From positions 1 through 10,976 of the forward strand of contig JAEYVE010000121.1 in assembly GCA_023432025.1 (NCBI GenBank): a stretch of 10,976 bases of DNA. Reading direction: 5' to 3'. The stretch comes from Pseudomonadota bacterium (GTDB lineage Bacteria; Myxococcota_A; Polyangia; Polyangiales; Polyangiaceae). This document shows positions 1 through 7,274 of this stretch, in pieces (positions within the stretch are counted from its first letter, which is position 1; each line of letters starts with the position of its first letter). The notes below the pieces were generated by a model that was not told where the DNA came from, did no database searches, and worked only from the letters and a program-made list of their open reading frames with translations. The translations under genes were made by a program, and so were the position numbers.

Positions 1-3000
1 CGTCCACGTAGCGCGACCACGCGGGCGTCCCACCGGACACGCGCTGCGACACGAAGAGCTCCTTGAGCTCGGTCGACGCAGCGCCGCCGACGCCTTCGAT
101 GTGAACCGCCTCGGCGTAGGCCTCCGCGGCCTGCTCCGCGTGCCCCGCCTTGCGCCTGAGGCGTCCCAGCGTGGTCCACGCCTCGATGCGCGCGCGCGGA
201 TCGCGGCTCGCCAGCGCGAGGCGGTGCGCCGTTTCTTGCGCCCTGGCGTCTCCGCCGTCCATTTGCAGCCGTAGCAGGCGCAAGAGCGCGCCGGCGTGCT
301 CGGGGTCCTTGCCGAGCACGGCGTCCAGAGCGCGTCGCGCGGACTTCGGCTTGTCCAGGTGCTCGTGGAACAGCTCCGCCAGGCGCAGGTTCGCAGCGAG
401 GGCGACCTCGTCGGAGGGCGAAGCGCCGAGCGCTCGCTCGAGCCGCTCCGCGGCGTGAGCGAACTGCCGATCACGCAGGTAGAGCTCCGAGAGTTCCAGC
501 AGCGTCGGCACGTGGTTGGGTTGCTCTTTTTCGACCCGCGTGAGCGCCGCGAGCGCCGCCGGAACGTCGCTCTTTCGATCCGCGTAAAGACCGGCCACGG
601 CGATCCAGTGACGGGCGCTGGCGTCCGTGTCTTTGCACCGCTGGGCCGCCGACGACAGGCTCGAAATGAGCCGGTCGATTTCGCCGCGCTCGTCGAGCAA
701 TGCGACGAGCTTGGCCGCCGCCGTGAGCTGCGCCGGATAGACGTCGAGCGCTCGCTCGAGCGCGTTCGCGGCTCCGATTTGGTCTCCGCGGGTTTGCCTT
801 TGCTCGGCGGCCTCCGTGAGGAGGCGCGCTGCCCGCTGCGCATCGAGCGTGACGCGCGCCTCGCCCTCCGCCGCCTCTTCGAGCAGCACCGGATCGCTCA
901 CTGCCTCGGCGACGCGGCTCACGCCGCGCGCGGCCGCGATGTTTTCCGGATCTCTCGTCAGTGCCGCGCGATACCGCTCCAGGGCGCGCACCGGGTTCTG
1001 TGGCTCGAAGAACTCTGCCAAACGCGTGTCGTGCGCTGCCGAGAGCCCCCCTGGGCCGAGCGCTCCGAGCTCGGCGTCGAGCTCGGCCAGCGTCTGCACG
1101 TCTCCGAGCGCCAAAGCGCGGAGCTCGGCTACCTCCAGAGCCCGCACGTCCCCGGGGCTGCGCGCCAAGATGGCGCGGCATTCGTCCAAGGACGAGCCGC
1201 CAGACACGTCGTCCAAGCGAACCAACTCGCGGAGAGCGCCCACTTGCGCGCGCGGGTCCGAAAAGTGGGTCGCCTGGGCGCGGAGCACGCGACGCAGTGA
1301 CTCCAGGTCCCCCCGCTCCGAGTAGATGTTCTCGAGCGCGAGGAGCGCCGCCGGGTGACCCGGCTCGTCCACGAGCGCCGCCTCGAAGTTCCTCGCGGCG
1401 CGAACGGAATCGCCGAGATCGTCTCGACAAACGTCACCAGCGCGCAGCCGCGCTCCGACACGCGCCGCTGGGTCGACCGCGCCTTCTGCTTCGGCTTCCA
1501 GTGCCGCGGCGAGGGCCAGGTGCGCGCCAGTGCGCGCCAGGAGTCGCGCGCGGCCATCCAACGCTGGACGAAGGTCGGCCACTGCCTCGAGCGCGCGCTC
1601 ATAAGCTGCGAGCGCCTTGTCCGGCGCGTCGAGGTGCGTTTCGAGCACCTCCGCGAGCCGCAGCGCCACGTGCGCCCTCCCCTCACCTTCGGGCGAGCGC
1701 GCGAGCTCCGCCTCCAGCACCGTGACCAGCTCCTGGTGCTTGCCCAGCGAAAGAAGCAAACGCTGGAAGTCGTGCGCCGCCGCCGCGTGGTTGGGATCCG
1801 CGGAGCTCGCCCTCCGATAGTGCCCGAGCGCTTCGGCGTCCCGCCCGAGCTGCTCCTCGGCGAGGCGTCCCATGCGGTGCAGCAGGGTAGCTCGCTCGGA
1901 GGGCTCCTTGGCCAGCGCCAGCTCCTTCTCGTACACGCCGAGCAAGTCTTCCCAACGCCCGGCTCGGTAGTGGATTCTGCCCAGGCTCGCGAGCGCTGGT
2001 GCGTAGCGCTCTTCGATGGCGAGCACCGCTCGGTAGTGCGCGAGCGCTGCCTCGTCGTCCAACAAGAGCTCTTCGCTGACCTCACCCGCCCGGTGCAAGA
2101 GCGCCACCCGACGGCGAGGTTCGGTGACGAGGCGCGCCTCGTGCTCCAGCGACTCCACCAAAGCCTTCCACTCACCGCTGCGCTCGGCTGCGCGCTGCAG
2201 CGCGTGCAGCGCGCCGAAGTGACGCTCGTCCAGCTCGAGAATGCGCCGATACGCGAAGATCGCGTTCTTGGGTGCGTCGAGCGCGTCCTCGAACAAGCGC
2301 CCAATCTTGAACAGGTGCACGAAACGCGTCTCGTCGTCCGCGGCCAACTCGACCGCACGCTCGTAGAGCTCGACGAGATCCGTGTGACGCTCCGCCTCGT
2401 GGAACAAGCGGGACAAGGCGCGGAACGACGCGTCGTAGCCAGGCACCAAGCCGAGAGCGCGCGCGTGATGGGCCATGGCCTCTTCGCGATTTCCGAGCTG
2501 CCGCTCCTGAATTTCGGCCACGCGGGCGTAAGCCGCCGCGCGACGCAGGTTGTCGCTCGCGTGCGCCGCTTCGCCGAGGTGCATGTCGACCAACTTCTGA
2601 AAGGCCGCTCCGCGCACGTAGAGTTTGGCCAAAGCCTGCAGCGCCGGAATGTGCGTCGGAGCCAGCGACAGCACGCGCTCGTACCAGCCGATAGCGCGCG
2701 CCTCGTCCGTGAGCTCCTGCTCGTAGATGCGCGCGCACTTCATCATGCCGTCGATGGCGCTCGTGCGATCCGTCGCGCGCTCGACGCGCCGCTCGAACAC
2801 TCCGGCCAGCGCGGAGTGATCTTCGAGCCGCTCGTAAATGCGCGCCAGCTCCTCCAGCACCATGGGATCGTCCGGCGTCTCGTCGAAGGCGCGTTCGAGC
2901 GCCGCAGCTGCGCCGCCCAAATCCATCAGTCGTCCGCCGAGCACGCGCGCCAACCTGTAGAGGGCGGTTGCGCGCACCCCGGGATCGGAGGACTCGCGCA

Positions 3001-4573
3001 CGCGCGCCTCCAGCGCGGCCGCGAGATCGCGGAAGCGTCGGTGCGACTCGTGGAGCCGCTCGAGATCACGAAGCGCCGCCGAAGACCGCGCTTCGGTGTC
3101 GAAGGCGCGTTGAAACAGCTCCGTCGCGAGCATCGGATCGGCCGCCTTCGTCTCGATGAGGCGCGCTCGCTCGGCGATGCGCGCGGCGCGGACCCGCACG
3201 TCTCCTTCGCCTGCTTGCGACTGTCGCTCGAGCGTTTTGTCCAGGTCCGTCCACGCGCGCGCGGCGCGCTGCACGCGCGCCACGGCCGTGAGAATCGCCG
3301 CGTCCAAGGGCGCCAACTCGAGCGCTGCTTCGTACGCGACGCGCGCGTCGACCGGCTTCTTCAGCCGGTCTTCGAGCACGCGACCCTTTTCGTAAAGCAA
3401 CGCAGCCTTGTCTTCCGTGCGCTCCGCGAGCCGCACCGCGCGGTCGAACACGGCAAGCACCTCTTCGAAGCGACCCTGACGCAAGAGCACTCTGCGGAGC
3501 CCCGTCACCGTGGGCGCGTGGTCCGGACACGAGCGCAGCGCGGCCTGGTAGCTCTTGGTCGCCTCTTCGAGCTCTCCGAGGGGGACCTCGAGCACGCGGG
3601 CGCACTCGTAGTGAAGGCGGCCCTTGCGGACGGGGTCGCTCTCCTCGGCCAAGTTGCTCTTGCAGAGCTCGAGCAAATCTCGCGCCGCCGCTTCTCGCTC
3701 CATCGTTCCGCGCGGCACCACGGTGTCGCTCTTGGTGTCGATTTCGTAGGGATGCACCGAAAGCGGATGCCGCGCGGGCGCCTCGACGGTGAGCGGCGCG
3801 GCTTCGACGAACGCGGGGCCCGGCTGGGGCACCTCGAGCGCCGAAGGCAAAGCCGGAGGACGCGGCAACGCAGAGGCAAGCGGAGGAGCCGCGCCGTCCG
3901 AGCGATGCGTGGACGGCGCCTCGTCACTGCGCACCGGCGGAGGCGGCGGAGCAGGCACGCTCCGCGGCGGTGAATGCGGAGGCGTCGGCGGACGCAAGCT
4001 CGGCGGAGGCGGGGCCGCGACGGACGCTACTGCACCCGGGACCGGCAGCGGAGCGCGGGGCGGCGGCGGCACCTCGGGTGCACGGCTCGGCGGACGAGGC
4101 GGCTGAGGCGTCGGCTTCTTTCCGGGAACGACGGAACGCGACGGCGCAAGCGACGCAGGCACGTCCGTCGGCGGAGCAACAGCTCGCGACGGCGGCGGCG
4201 GTGGCGCGCTCTTGCCCACGGAAGCTGCGGCGGCACGCACCGGGGGCGGCGGTGGCGCGCTCTTGCCTGCACGCGACGGCGGGGACGGCGGCGCGCTCCT
4301 GCCCCCTGCACCGCGCGTCGGCGGCGGCGGTGGCGTGCTCTTTTGAGGCTGTACCCCACCCTTCCCCGAAGCGCCCTTCGCGCCACCCGTCTTCTGGGTG
4401 GGTCGATTTCGCGCCGCTTCCGACTCCTGCCCTTTTCTCGGGGCGACGCCGCTCTCGACCGCGTCTTGAGAGACTGCGGACGAGGCCGGAGGGGAGCTCG
4501 CGTTGCTGGAGGGATCTGCCGAACGGCGGGGAGGACGCGGAGGAGCCGGTTTGCCGGAAGCGTTGTCTGCCAT
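1..4573 (-). CDS. Giant proline-rich tetratricopeptide (TPR) repeat protein, 3' end beyond window
   Basis: The reverse strand is open from an ATG at 4573 to base 1, giving 1524 codons without a stop, so the C-terminus lies outside the window. The start is the first ATG after an in-frame stop at 4643-4645; no clear Shine-Dalgarno precedes it. Residues 1-75 are polar and low in complexity. Residues about 77-255 are rich in proline, with blocks such as KSAPPPPP. From about residue 291 to the edge the protein is alpha-helical, with degenerate TPR units: alternating Leu/Ala helices with A..Y..AL...P signatures, for example at residues ~407-431, ~838-885, ~985-1007 and ~1460-1490. Successive blocks repeat at roughly 70-75 residues, as expected for paired TPRs. 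I see no signal peptide, transmembrane segment or catalytic motif. TPR solenoids are known protein-interaction scaffolds. A cytoplasmic scaffold is therefore likely, but partner and pathway are unknown. It is transcribed divergently from pyrC. Confidence 0.88.
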   Translation of the reverse strand, partial: MADNASGKPAPPRPPRRSADPSSNASSPPASSAVSQDAVESGVAPRKGQESEAARNRPTQKTGGAKGASGKGGVQPQKSTPPPPPTRGAGGRSAPPSPPSRAGKSAPPPPPVRAAAASVGKSAPPPPPSRAVAPPTDVPASLAPSRSVVPGKKPTPQPPRPPSRAPEVPPPPRAPLPVPGAVASVAAPPPPSLRPPTPPHSPPRSVPAPPPPPVRSDEAPSTHRSDGAAPPLASALPRPPALPSALEVPQPGPAFVEAAPLTVEAPARHPLSVHPYEIDTKSDTVVPRGTMEREAAARDLLELCKSNLAEESDPVRKGRLHYECARVLEVPLGELEEATKSYQAALRSCPDHAPTVTGLRRVLLRQGRFEEVLAVFDRAVRLAERTEDKAALLYEKGRVLEDRLKKPVDARVAYEAALELAPLDAAILTAVARVQRAARAWTDLDKTLERQSQAGEGDVRVRAARIAERARLIETKAADPMLATELFQRAFDTEARSSAALRDLERLHESHRRFRDLAAALEARVRESSDPGVRATALYRLARVLGGRLMDLGGAAAALERAFDETPDDPMVLEELARIYERLEDHSALAGVFERRVERATDRTSAIDGMMKCARIYEQELTDEARAIGWYERVLSLAPTHIPALQALAKLYVRGAAFQKLVDMHLGEAAHASDNLRRAAAYARVAEIQERQLGNREEAMAHHARALGLVPGYDASFRALSRLFHEAERHTDLVELYERAVELAADDETRFVHLFKIGRLFEDALDAPKNAIFAYRRILELDERHFGALHALQRAAERSGEWKALVESLEHEARLVTEPRRRVALLHRAGEVSEELLLDDEAALAHYRAVLAIEERYAPALASLGRIHYRAGRWEDLLGVYEKELALAKEPSERATLLHRMGRLAEEQLGRDAEALGHYRRASSADPNHAAAAHDFQRLLLSLGKHQELVTVLEAELARSPEGEGRAHVALRLAEVLETHLDAPDKALAAYERALEAVADLRPALDGRARLLARTGAHLALAAALEAEAEGAVDPAARVGARLRAGDVCRDDLGDSVRAARNFEAALVDEPGHPAALLALENIYSERGDLESLRRVLRAQATHFSDPRAQVGALRELVRLDDVSGGSSLDECRAILARSPGDVRALEVAELRALALGDVQTLAELDAELGALGPGGLSAAHDTRLAEFFEPQNPVRALERYRAALTRDPENIAAARGVSRVAEAVSDPVLLEEAAEGEARVTLDAQRAARLLTEAAEQRQTRGDQIGAANALERALDVYPAQLTAAAKLVALLDERGEIDRLISSLSSAAQRCKDTDASARHWIAVAGLYADRKSDVPAALAALTRVEKEQPNHVPTLLELSELYLRDRQFAHAAERLERALGASPSDEVALAANLRLAELFHEHLDKPKSARRALDAVLGKDPEHAGALLRLLRLQMDGGDARAQETAHRLALASRDPRARIEAWTTLGRLRRKAGHAEQAAEAYAEAVHIEGVGGAASTELKELFVSQRVSGGTPAWSRYVD
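4191..4344 (-). repeat. Imperfect GC-rich repeats encoding (K/R)SAPPxPP units
   Basis: Four imperfect copies of a ~26-bp unit lie at 4191-4216, 4242-4267, 4278-4303 and 4320-4344. On the plus strand each reads roughly GGCGGCGGCGGTGGCGCGCT followed by CTTGCC. The copies are unevenly spaced and lie wholly inside the TPR gene, where they encode successive (K/R)SAPPxPP or KSTPPPPP units followed by short Ala/Arg/Gly-rich linkers. They look like internal duplications in a low-complexity proline-rich region, and copy number could vary between strains. Irregular spacing and coding context argue against a CRISPR array. Confidence 0.75.
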
Positions 4574-4736
4574 GGAGTAATGCCGCGGAGGGTTGGGGCA
4601 GCTTACAACGATATCGGAAATTCGATGCCCCTTCTCCCGTGGTCATTGAGGCAAGCTCGAAATCGGCCCAACGACCGATCCATGTCCCGTGCGATTCCCT
4701 CACGCTGGGACGAAGGTCGTGCTATGGGACCGCGCC
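4574..4736. promoter_or_regulatory. Divergent intergenic region between TPR gene and pyrC
   Basis: This is the 163-bp gap between the TPR gene ATG (minus strand) and the preferred pyrC GTG (plus strand). Promoters for both genes should lie here or within the gene ends. It contains an 8-bp palindrome CGATATCG at 4609-4616 in a locally AT-richer patch, and a 5-bp inverted repeat ATCGG/CCGAT (4662-4666 and 4675-4679, 8-nt loop). I could not identify a convincing -35/-10 pair on either strand. If pyrC instead starts at the upstream GTG at 4689, the gap shrinks to 115 bp. Confidence 0.5.
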
Positions 4737-6080
4737 GTGCCCGCCCCGACCCCCATTCAGACGGCCAAGCTGCTGATTTTTCGCGGTGTTCGAGCGATCG
4801 ACCCGTCCCGCGGATTGGACGAAACGACGGATGTCGTCATCGAACGAGGCGTCATTACGCGGGTGGGGCCCGGCGCTGGCGACGCCTATGTAAGCGCAGA
4901 AGCTGCGCGCGTCGTGGATGGCCGCGGCAAGTGGCTCCTCCCCGCCTTCGTCGACCTGCACGCGCACCTGCGCGAGCCCGGCTACGAGTACAAGGAAGAC
5001 GTCCACTCGGGCCTCGAGGCCGCTGCGGCCGGCGGATACGCCCACGTGTGCGTCATGCCCAACACCAAGCCCGTGAACGACACGCGCGCGGTGACGGAGC
5101 TCATGCTGGCGCGCGCTCGCGAGCACGGCGGCGCTACGCTGCATCCCATCGGCGCCATCACCAAGGGACAAGCCGGTCAAGAGCTCACGGAAATGGCCGA
5201 GCTGCGCGACGCAGGCGCGGTCGGCGTGAGCGACGATGGCGTTTGCGTGATGAACGCAGCCGTGATGCGTCGGGCGCTCGAGTACGCCAGAAACTTCGAC
5301 ATTCCGGTCATTCAACACGCGGAAGATCACGACCTGACGCTGGGTGCGCACATGCACGAGGGTGCGGTGTCCGCCAAGCTCGGTTTGCGCGGTTGGCCCC
5401 GCGTGGCAGAAGACATCATCATCGCGCGTGACGTGCTGCTGGCCGAGTACGTGGGCGCGCGCTACCACGCCGCTCACCTCTCCACGGTCGGCGCGGCCCG
5501 CATCATTCGCGAGGCAAAGTCGCGCGGCCTCGGAGTCACCGCCGAGGTCACGCCCCATCACCTCCTGCTCACGGACGCGTCGGTCATCGGCTACGACACG
5601 GCCTGCCGCGTCAACCCGCCGCTCAGAGAAGCCCACGACGTCGAGGCGCTCCAAAAGGCGCTGGCCGACGGCACCATCGACGCCATCGCCACGGACCACG
5701 CGCCGCACTCCCCGCTCGAAAAGGACGTGGAGTTCGCCGAAGCGTCCAACGGCATGATGGGGCTCGAGCTCTGCTTCGGGCTCCTGGTGCAGCTGGTCGG
5801 TAAAAACGGCATCACGCTGGCGCGCCTGGTGGACGCGCTGGCCCAAGCGCCGGCGCGCATCATCGGCATCGAGCCACCCCGCATCCGCGAAGGCGCCACC
5901 GCGGAGCTCACTTTGGTCGACCCGGCTGCCCGCTGGATCCCGGCCCAACGACGCCTCAAAACCAAGAGCCTGAACTCGCCCTTCATGAAGAGCGAGCTCG
6001 GCGCGAAGGTGCTTTTGACGATGGCTCACGGAGCCGTCGTCTTCGACGGCACCGTCGAAACCGGAGAAGCCAACTCGTGA
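4737..6080 (+). CDS. pyrC: Dihydroorotase, class I
   Basis: Dihydroorotase interconverts N-carbamoyl-L-aspartate and L-dihydroorotate, the third step of de novo pyrimidine synthesis, in the cytoplasm. The GTG at 4737 gives 447 residues, close to the family's usual ~425-450. A GGGA at 4726-4729 lies 7 nt upstream, and the family-like N-terminus (KLLIFRG...IDPSRGLDE) starts soon after. The frame stays open upstream to a GTG at 4689, so a 16-residue longer form is possible. Metal-site features of amidohydrolases are intact: HxH in DLHAHLREPG (H75, H77), Asp in VSDDG (D166/D167), H194 in QHAED, H247 in HAAHLS and the catalytic Asp of ATDHAPH (D320). This argues for an active enzyme rather than the inactive PyrC-like partner of some aspartate transcarbamoylases. 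Its stop overlaps the carA start. No pyrB is seen beside it. Confidence 0.95.
   Translation: MPAPTPIQTAKLLIFRGVRAIDPSRGLDETTDVVIERGVITRVGPGAGDAYVSAEAARVVDGRGKWLLPAFVDLHAHLREPGYEYKEDVHSGLEAAAAGGYAHVCVMPNTKPVNDTRAVTELMLARAREHGGATLHPIGAITKGQAGQELTEMAELRDAGAVGVSDDGVCVMNAAVMRRALEYARNFDIPVIQHAEDHDLTLGAHMHEGAVSAKLGLRGWPRVAEDIIIARDVLLAEYVGARYHAAHLSTVGAARIIREAKSRGLGVTAEVTPHHLLLTDASVIGYDTACRVNPPLREAHDVEALQKALADGTIDAIATDHAPHSPLEKDVEFAEASNGMMGLELCFGLLVQLVGKNGITLARLVDALAQAPARIIGIEPPRIREGATAELTLVDPAARWIPAQRRLKTKSLNSPFMKSELGAKVLLTMAHGAVVFDGTVETGEANS
6063..6080 (+). promoter_or_regulatory. carA ribosome binding site and GTGA stop-start overlap
   Basis: GGAGAAG at 6063-6069, inside the end of pyrC, is a good Shine-Dalgarno sequence. 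Its GGAG core lies 10 nt before the carA GTG at 6077. The sequence GTGA at 6077-6080 holds both the carA start (GTG) and the pyrC stop (TGA). Such overlaps usually mean translational coupling, which would help keep the two pyrimidine enzymes in proportion. Confidence 0.75.
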
Positions 6081-7210
6081 CCCGTGCTTACCTCGCGCTC
6101 GCCGACGGAACCCTCTTCGAAGGACAAAGCTTCGGCGCCGACGGAGACACCACCGGTGAGGTGGTGTTCACCACCGGCATGTCCGGCTACCAAGAAGTCC
6201 TGACGGATCCGTCCTTCACCGGACAAATCGTCACGATGACGGCGCCGCACATCGGCAACACGGGCATCAACGGGCTGGACCCCGAGAGCGTCTCGGGCTC
6301 CCCCAACGTGGCCGGCTTCGTCGTGCGTGACGCGAGCCCCATCGTCTCCAACTGGCGCTCGCAAGAAAGCCTGCCCTCGTATCTCAAAAAGAGCGGCATC
6401 GTGGCCATCACGGGCGTCGACACGCGCCGCCTCACGCGCCACCTGCGCGACCACGGCTCGCAAAACGGCTGCATCGGCACCGGCAACCCGTCGGACTTGG
6501 TCGACAAAGCGCGCAGCGCCCCCAGCATGGAAGGCCTGGACCTGGTGGCGCGCGTCACCCCGAAGGACCGCTACCACTTCGGGGAGTCCATGGCGGAGTG
6601 GGCGCCGGAGGTGAGCGCCGAACGCCTCGTTTCTCCGGTCACCACGGAGCGCTTCAAGGTGGTTGCGCTCGATTTCGGTGCCAAGCGCAACATCTTCCGC
6701 TGCTTGGTGGACGCAGGCTGCGACGTCACGGCGGTGCCCGCGGACACGTCGGCCGCGGACATTCTCGCGCTCTCACCCGACGGCATTTTCCTCTCCAACG
6801 GGCCCGGGGATCCGGCGGCAGTGGGCTACGCCATCGACACCATCCGCGCGCTGCTCGGCAAAAAGCCGATGTTCGGGATTTGCCTCGGTCATCAGCTGCT
6901 CGCACTCGCGCTCGGTGGAAACACCTACAAGCTGAAGTTCGGCCACCGCGGCCTGAACCAGCCCGTCAAGGACCTCACCACCGGCCGGGTGGAAATCACC
7001 AGCCAAAATCACGGATTCGTGGTCGACGTGGACTCGTTGGGTCAAGCTGCGCAGAGCACTCACCTTCACCTGAACGACGGCACCAGCGAGGGCCTGGCGT
7101 CGCAAGACGCCCGTGCCTTCAGCGTGCAGTATCACCCGGAAGCCGCGGCCGGACCGCACGACGCGTTCTACCTGTTCCGTCGCTTCGCGGACCTGATGCG
7201 CGGTCAGTAA
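6077..7210 (+). CDS. carA: Carbamoyl-phosphate synthase small (glutaminase) subunit
   Basis: CarA hydrolyses glutamine and channels ammonia to CarB, which makes carbamoyl phosphate for pyrimidine and arginine synthesis. The 377-residue product is full length for the family. The N-terminal CPSase small-chain domain (~1-145) has the typical GTLFEGQSFGA start and the GEVVFTTGMSGYQEVLTDPS motif. A class I glutamine amidotransferase domain follows from ~190, with VALDFGAKRN, LSNGPGDP and the nucleophile elbow GICLGHQ. The nucleophile is C269, and H353 and E355 in YHPEA complete the triad. These are the same residue numbers I recall for E. coli CarA. The GTG start overlaps the pyrC stop and has a good Shine-Dalgarno. 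carB is not adjacent; the next gene is rimO, so the large subunit must be encoded elsewhere. Confidence 0.96.
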   Translation: MTRAYLALADGTLFEGQSFGADGDTTGEVVFTTGMSGYQEVLTDPSFTGQIVTMTAPHIGNTGINGLDPESVSGSPNVAGFVVRDASPIVSNWRSQESLPSYLKKSGIVAITGVDTRRLTRHLRDHGSQNGCIGTGNPSDLVDKARSAPSMEGLDLVARVTPKDRYHFGESMAEWAPEVSAERLVSPVTTERFKVVALDFGAKRNIFRCLVDAGCDVTAVPADTSAADILALSPDGIFLSNGPGDPAAVGYAIDTIRALLGKKPMFGICLGHQLLALALGGNTYKLKFGHRGLNQPVKDLTTGRVEITSQNHGFVVDVDSLGQAAQSTHLHLNDGTSEGLASQDARAFSVQYHPEAAAGPHDAFYLFRRFADLMRGQ

Positions 7211-7274
7211 TACGAGCTTCGCCGCTCGCGCTTTGCCGCCCTCCTGCTTCCCACTCTCGAACCCGATTCGAACG
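7211..7274 (+). other. carA-rimO spacer, no clear terminator
   Basis: This 64-bp spacer contains a weak 5-bp stem (CGAGC 7213-7217 with GCTCG 7224-7228, 6-nt loop) and a second short inverted repeat (TCGAA 7257-7261 with TTCGA 7267-7271). Neither is followed by a T tract, so read-through from carA into rimO is plausible. No good Shine-Dalgarno is visible before the rimO ATG. Confidence 0.4.

Noticed and set aside
1523..1543. Short tandem duplication of GTGCGCGCCA
   Set aside because: It is only two copies of a 10-bp word inside the TPR coding region, expected by chance at this GC content, and it has no visible effect on the frame.
1355..3973. Long plus-strand open frame of 872 codons opposite the TPR gene
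   Set aside because: Its composition is mostly Arg, Leu, Glu and Ala with no domain. It is the mirror of a GC-biased coding strand, while the minus strand shows clear TPR patterning throughout.
4191..4344. Possible CRISPR array from four repeated GC-rich units
   Set aside because: Spacing is irregular, the copies are imperfect, and the units are in-frame codons for a proline-rich protein segment.
3970..5431. Plus-strand Arg/Ala-rich open frames crossing the TPR start, the intergenic gap and pyrC
   Set aside because: They run across two real genes in other frames, consist of low-complexity Arg/Ala sequence, and pyrC's conserved motifs are in a different frame.
4722..6029. Minus-strand open frame of 435 codons opposite pyrC
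   Set aside because: It is rich in Val, Asp, Arg and His as expected for the antisense of a GC-rich gene, while the plus strand encodes intact dihydroorotase motifs.
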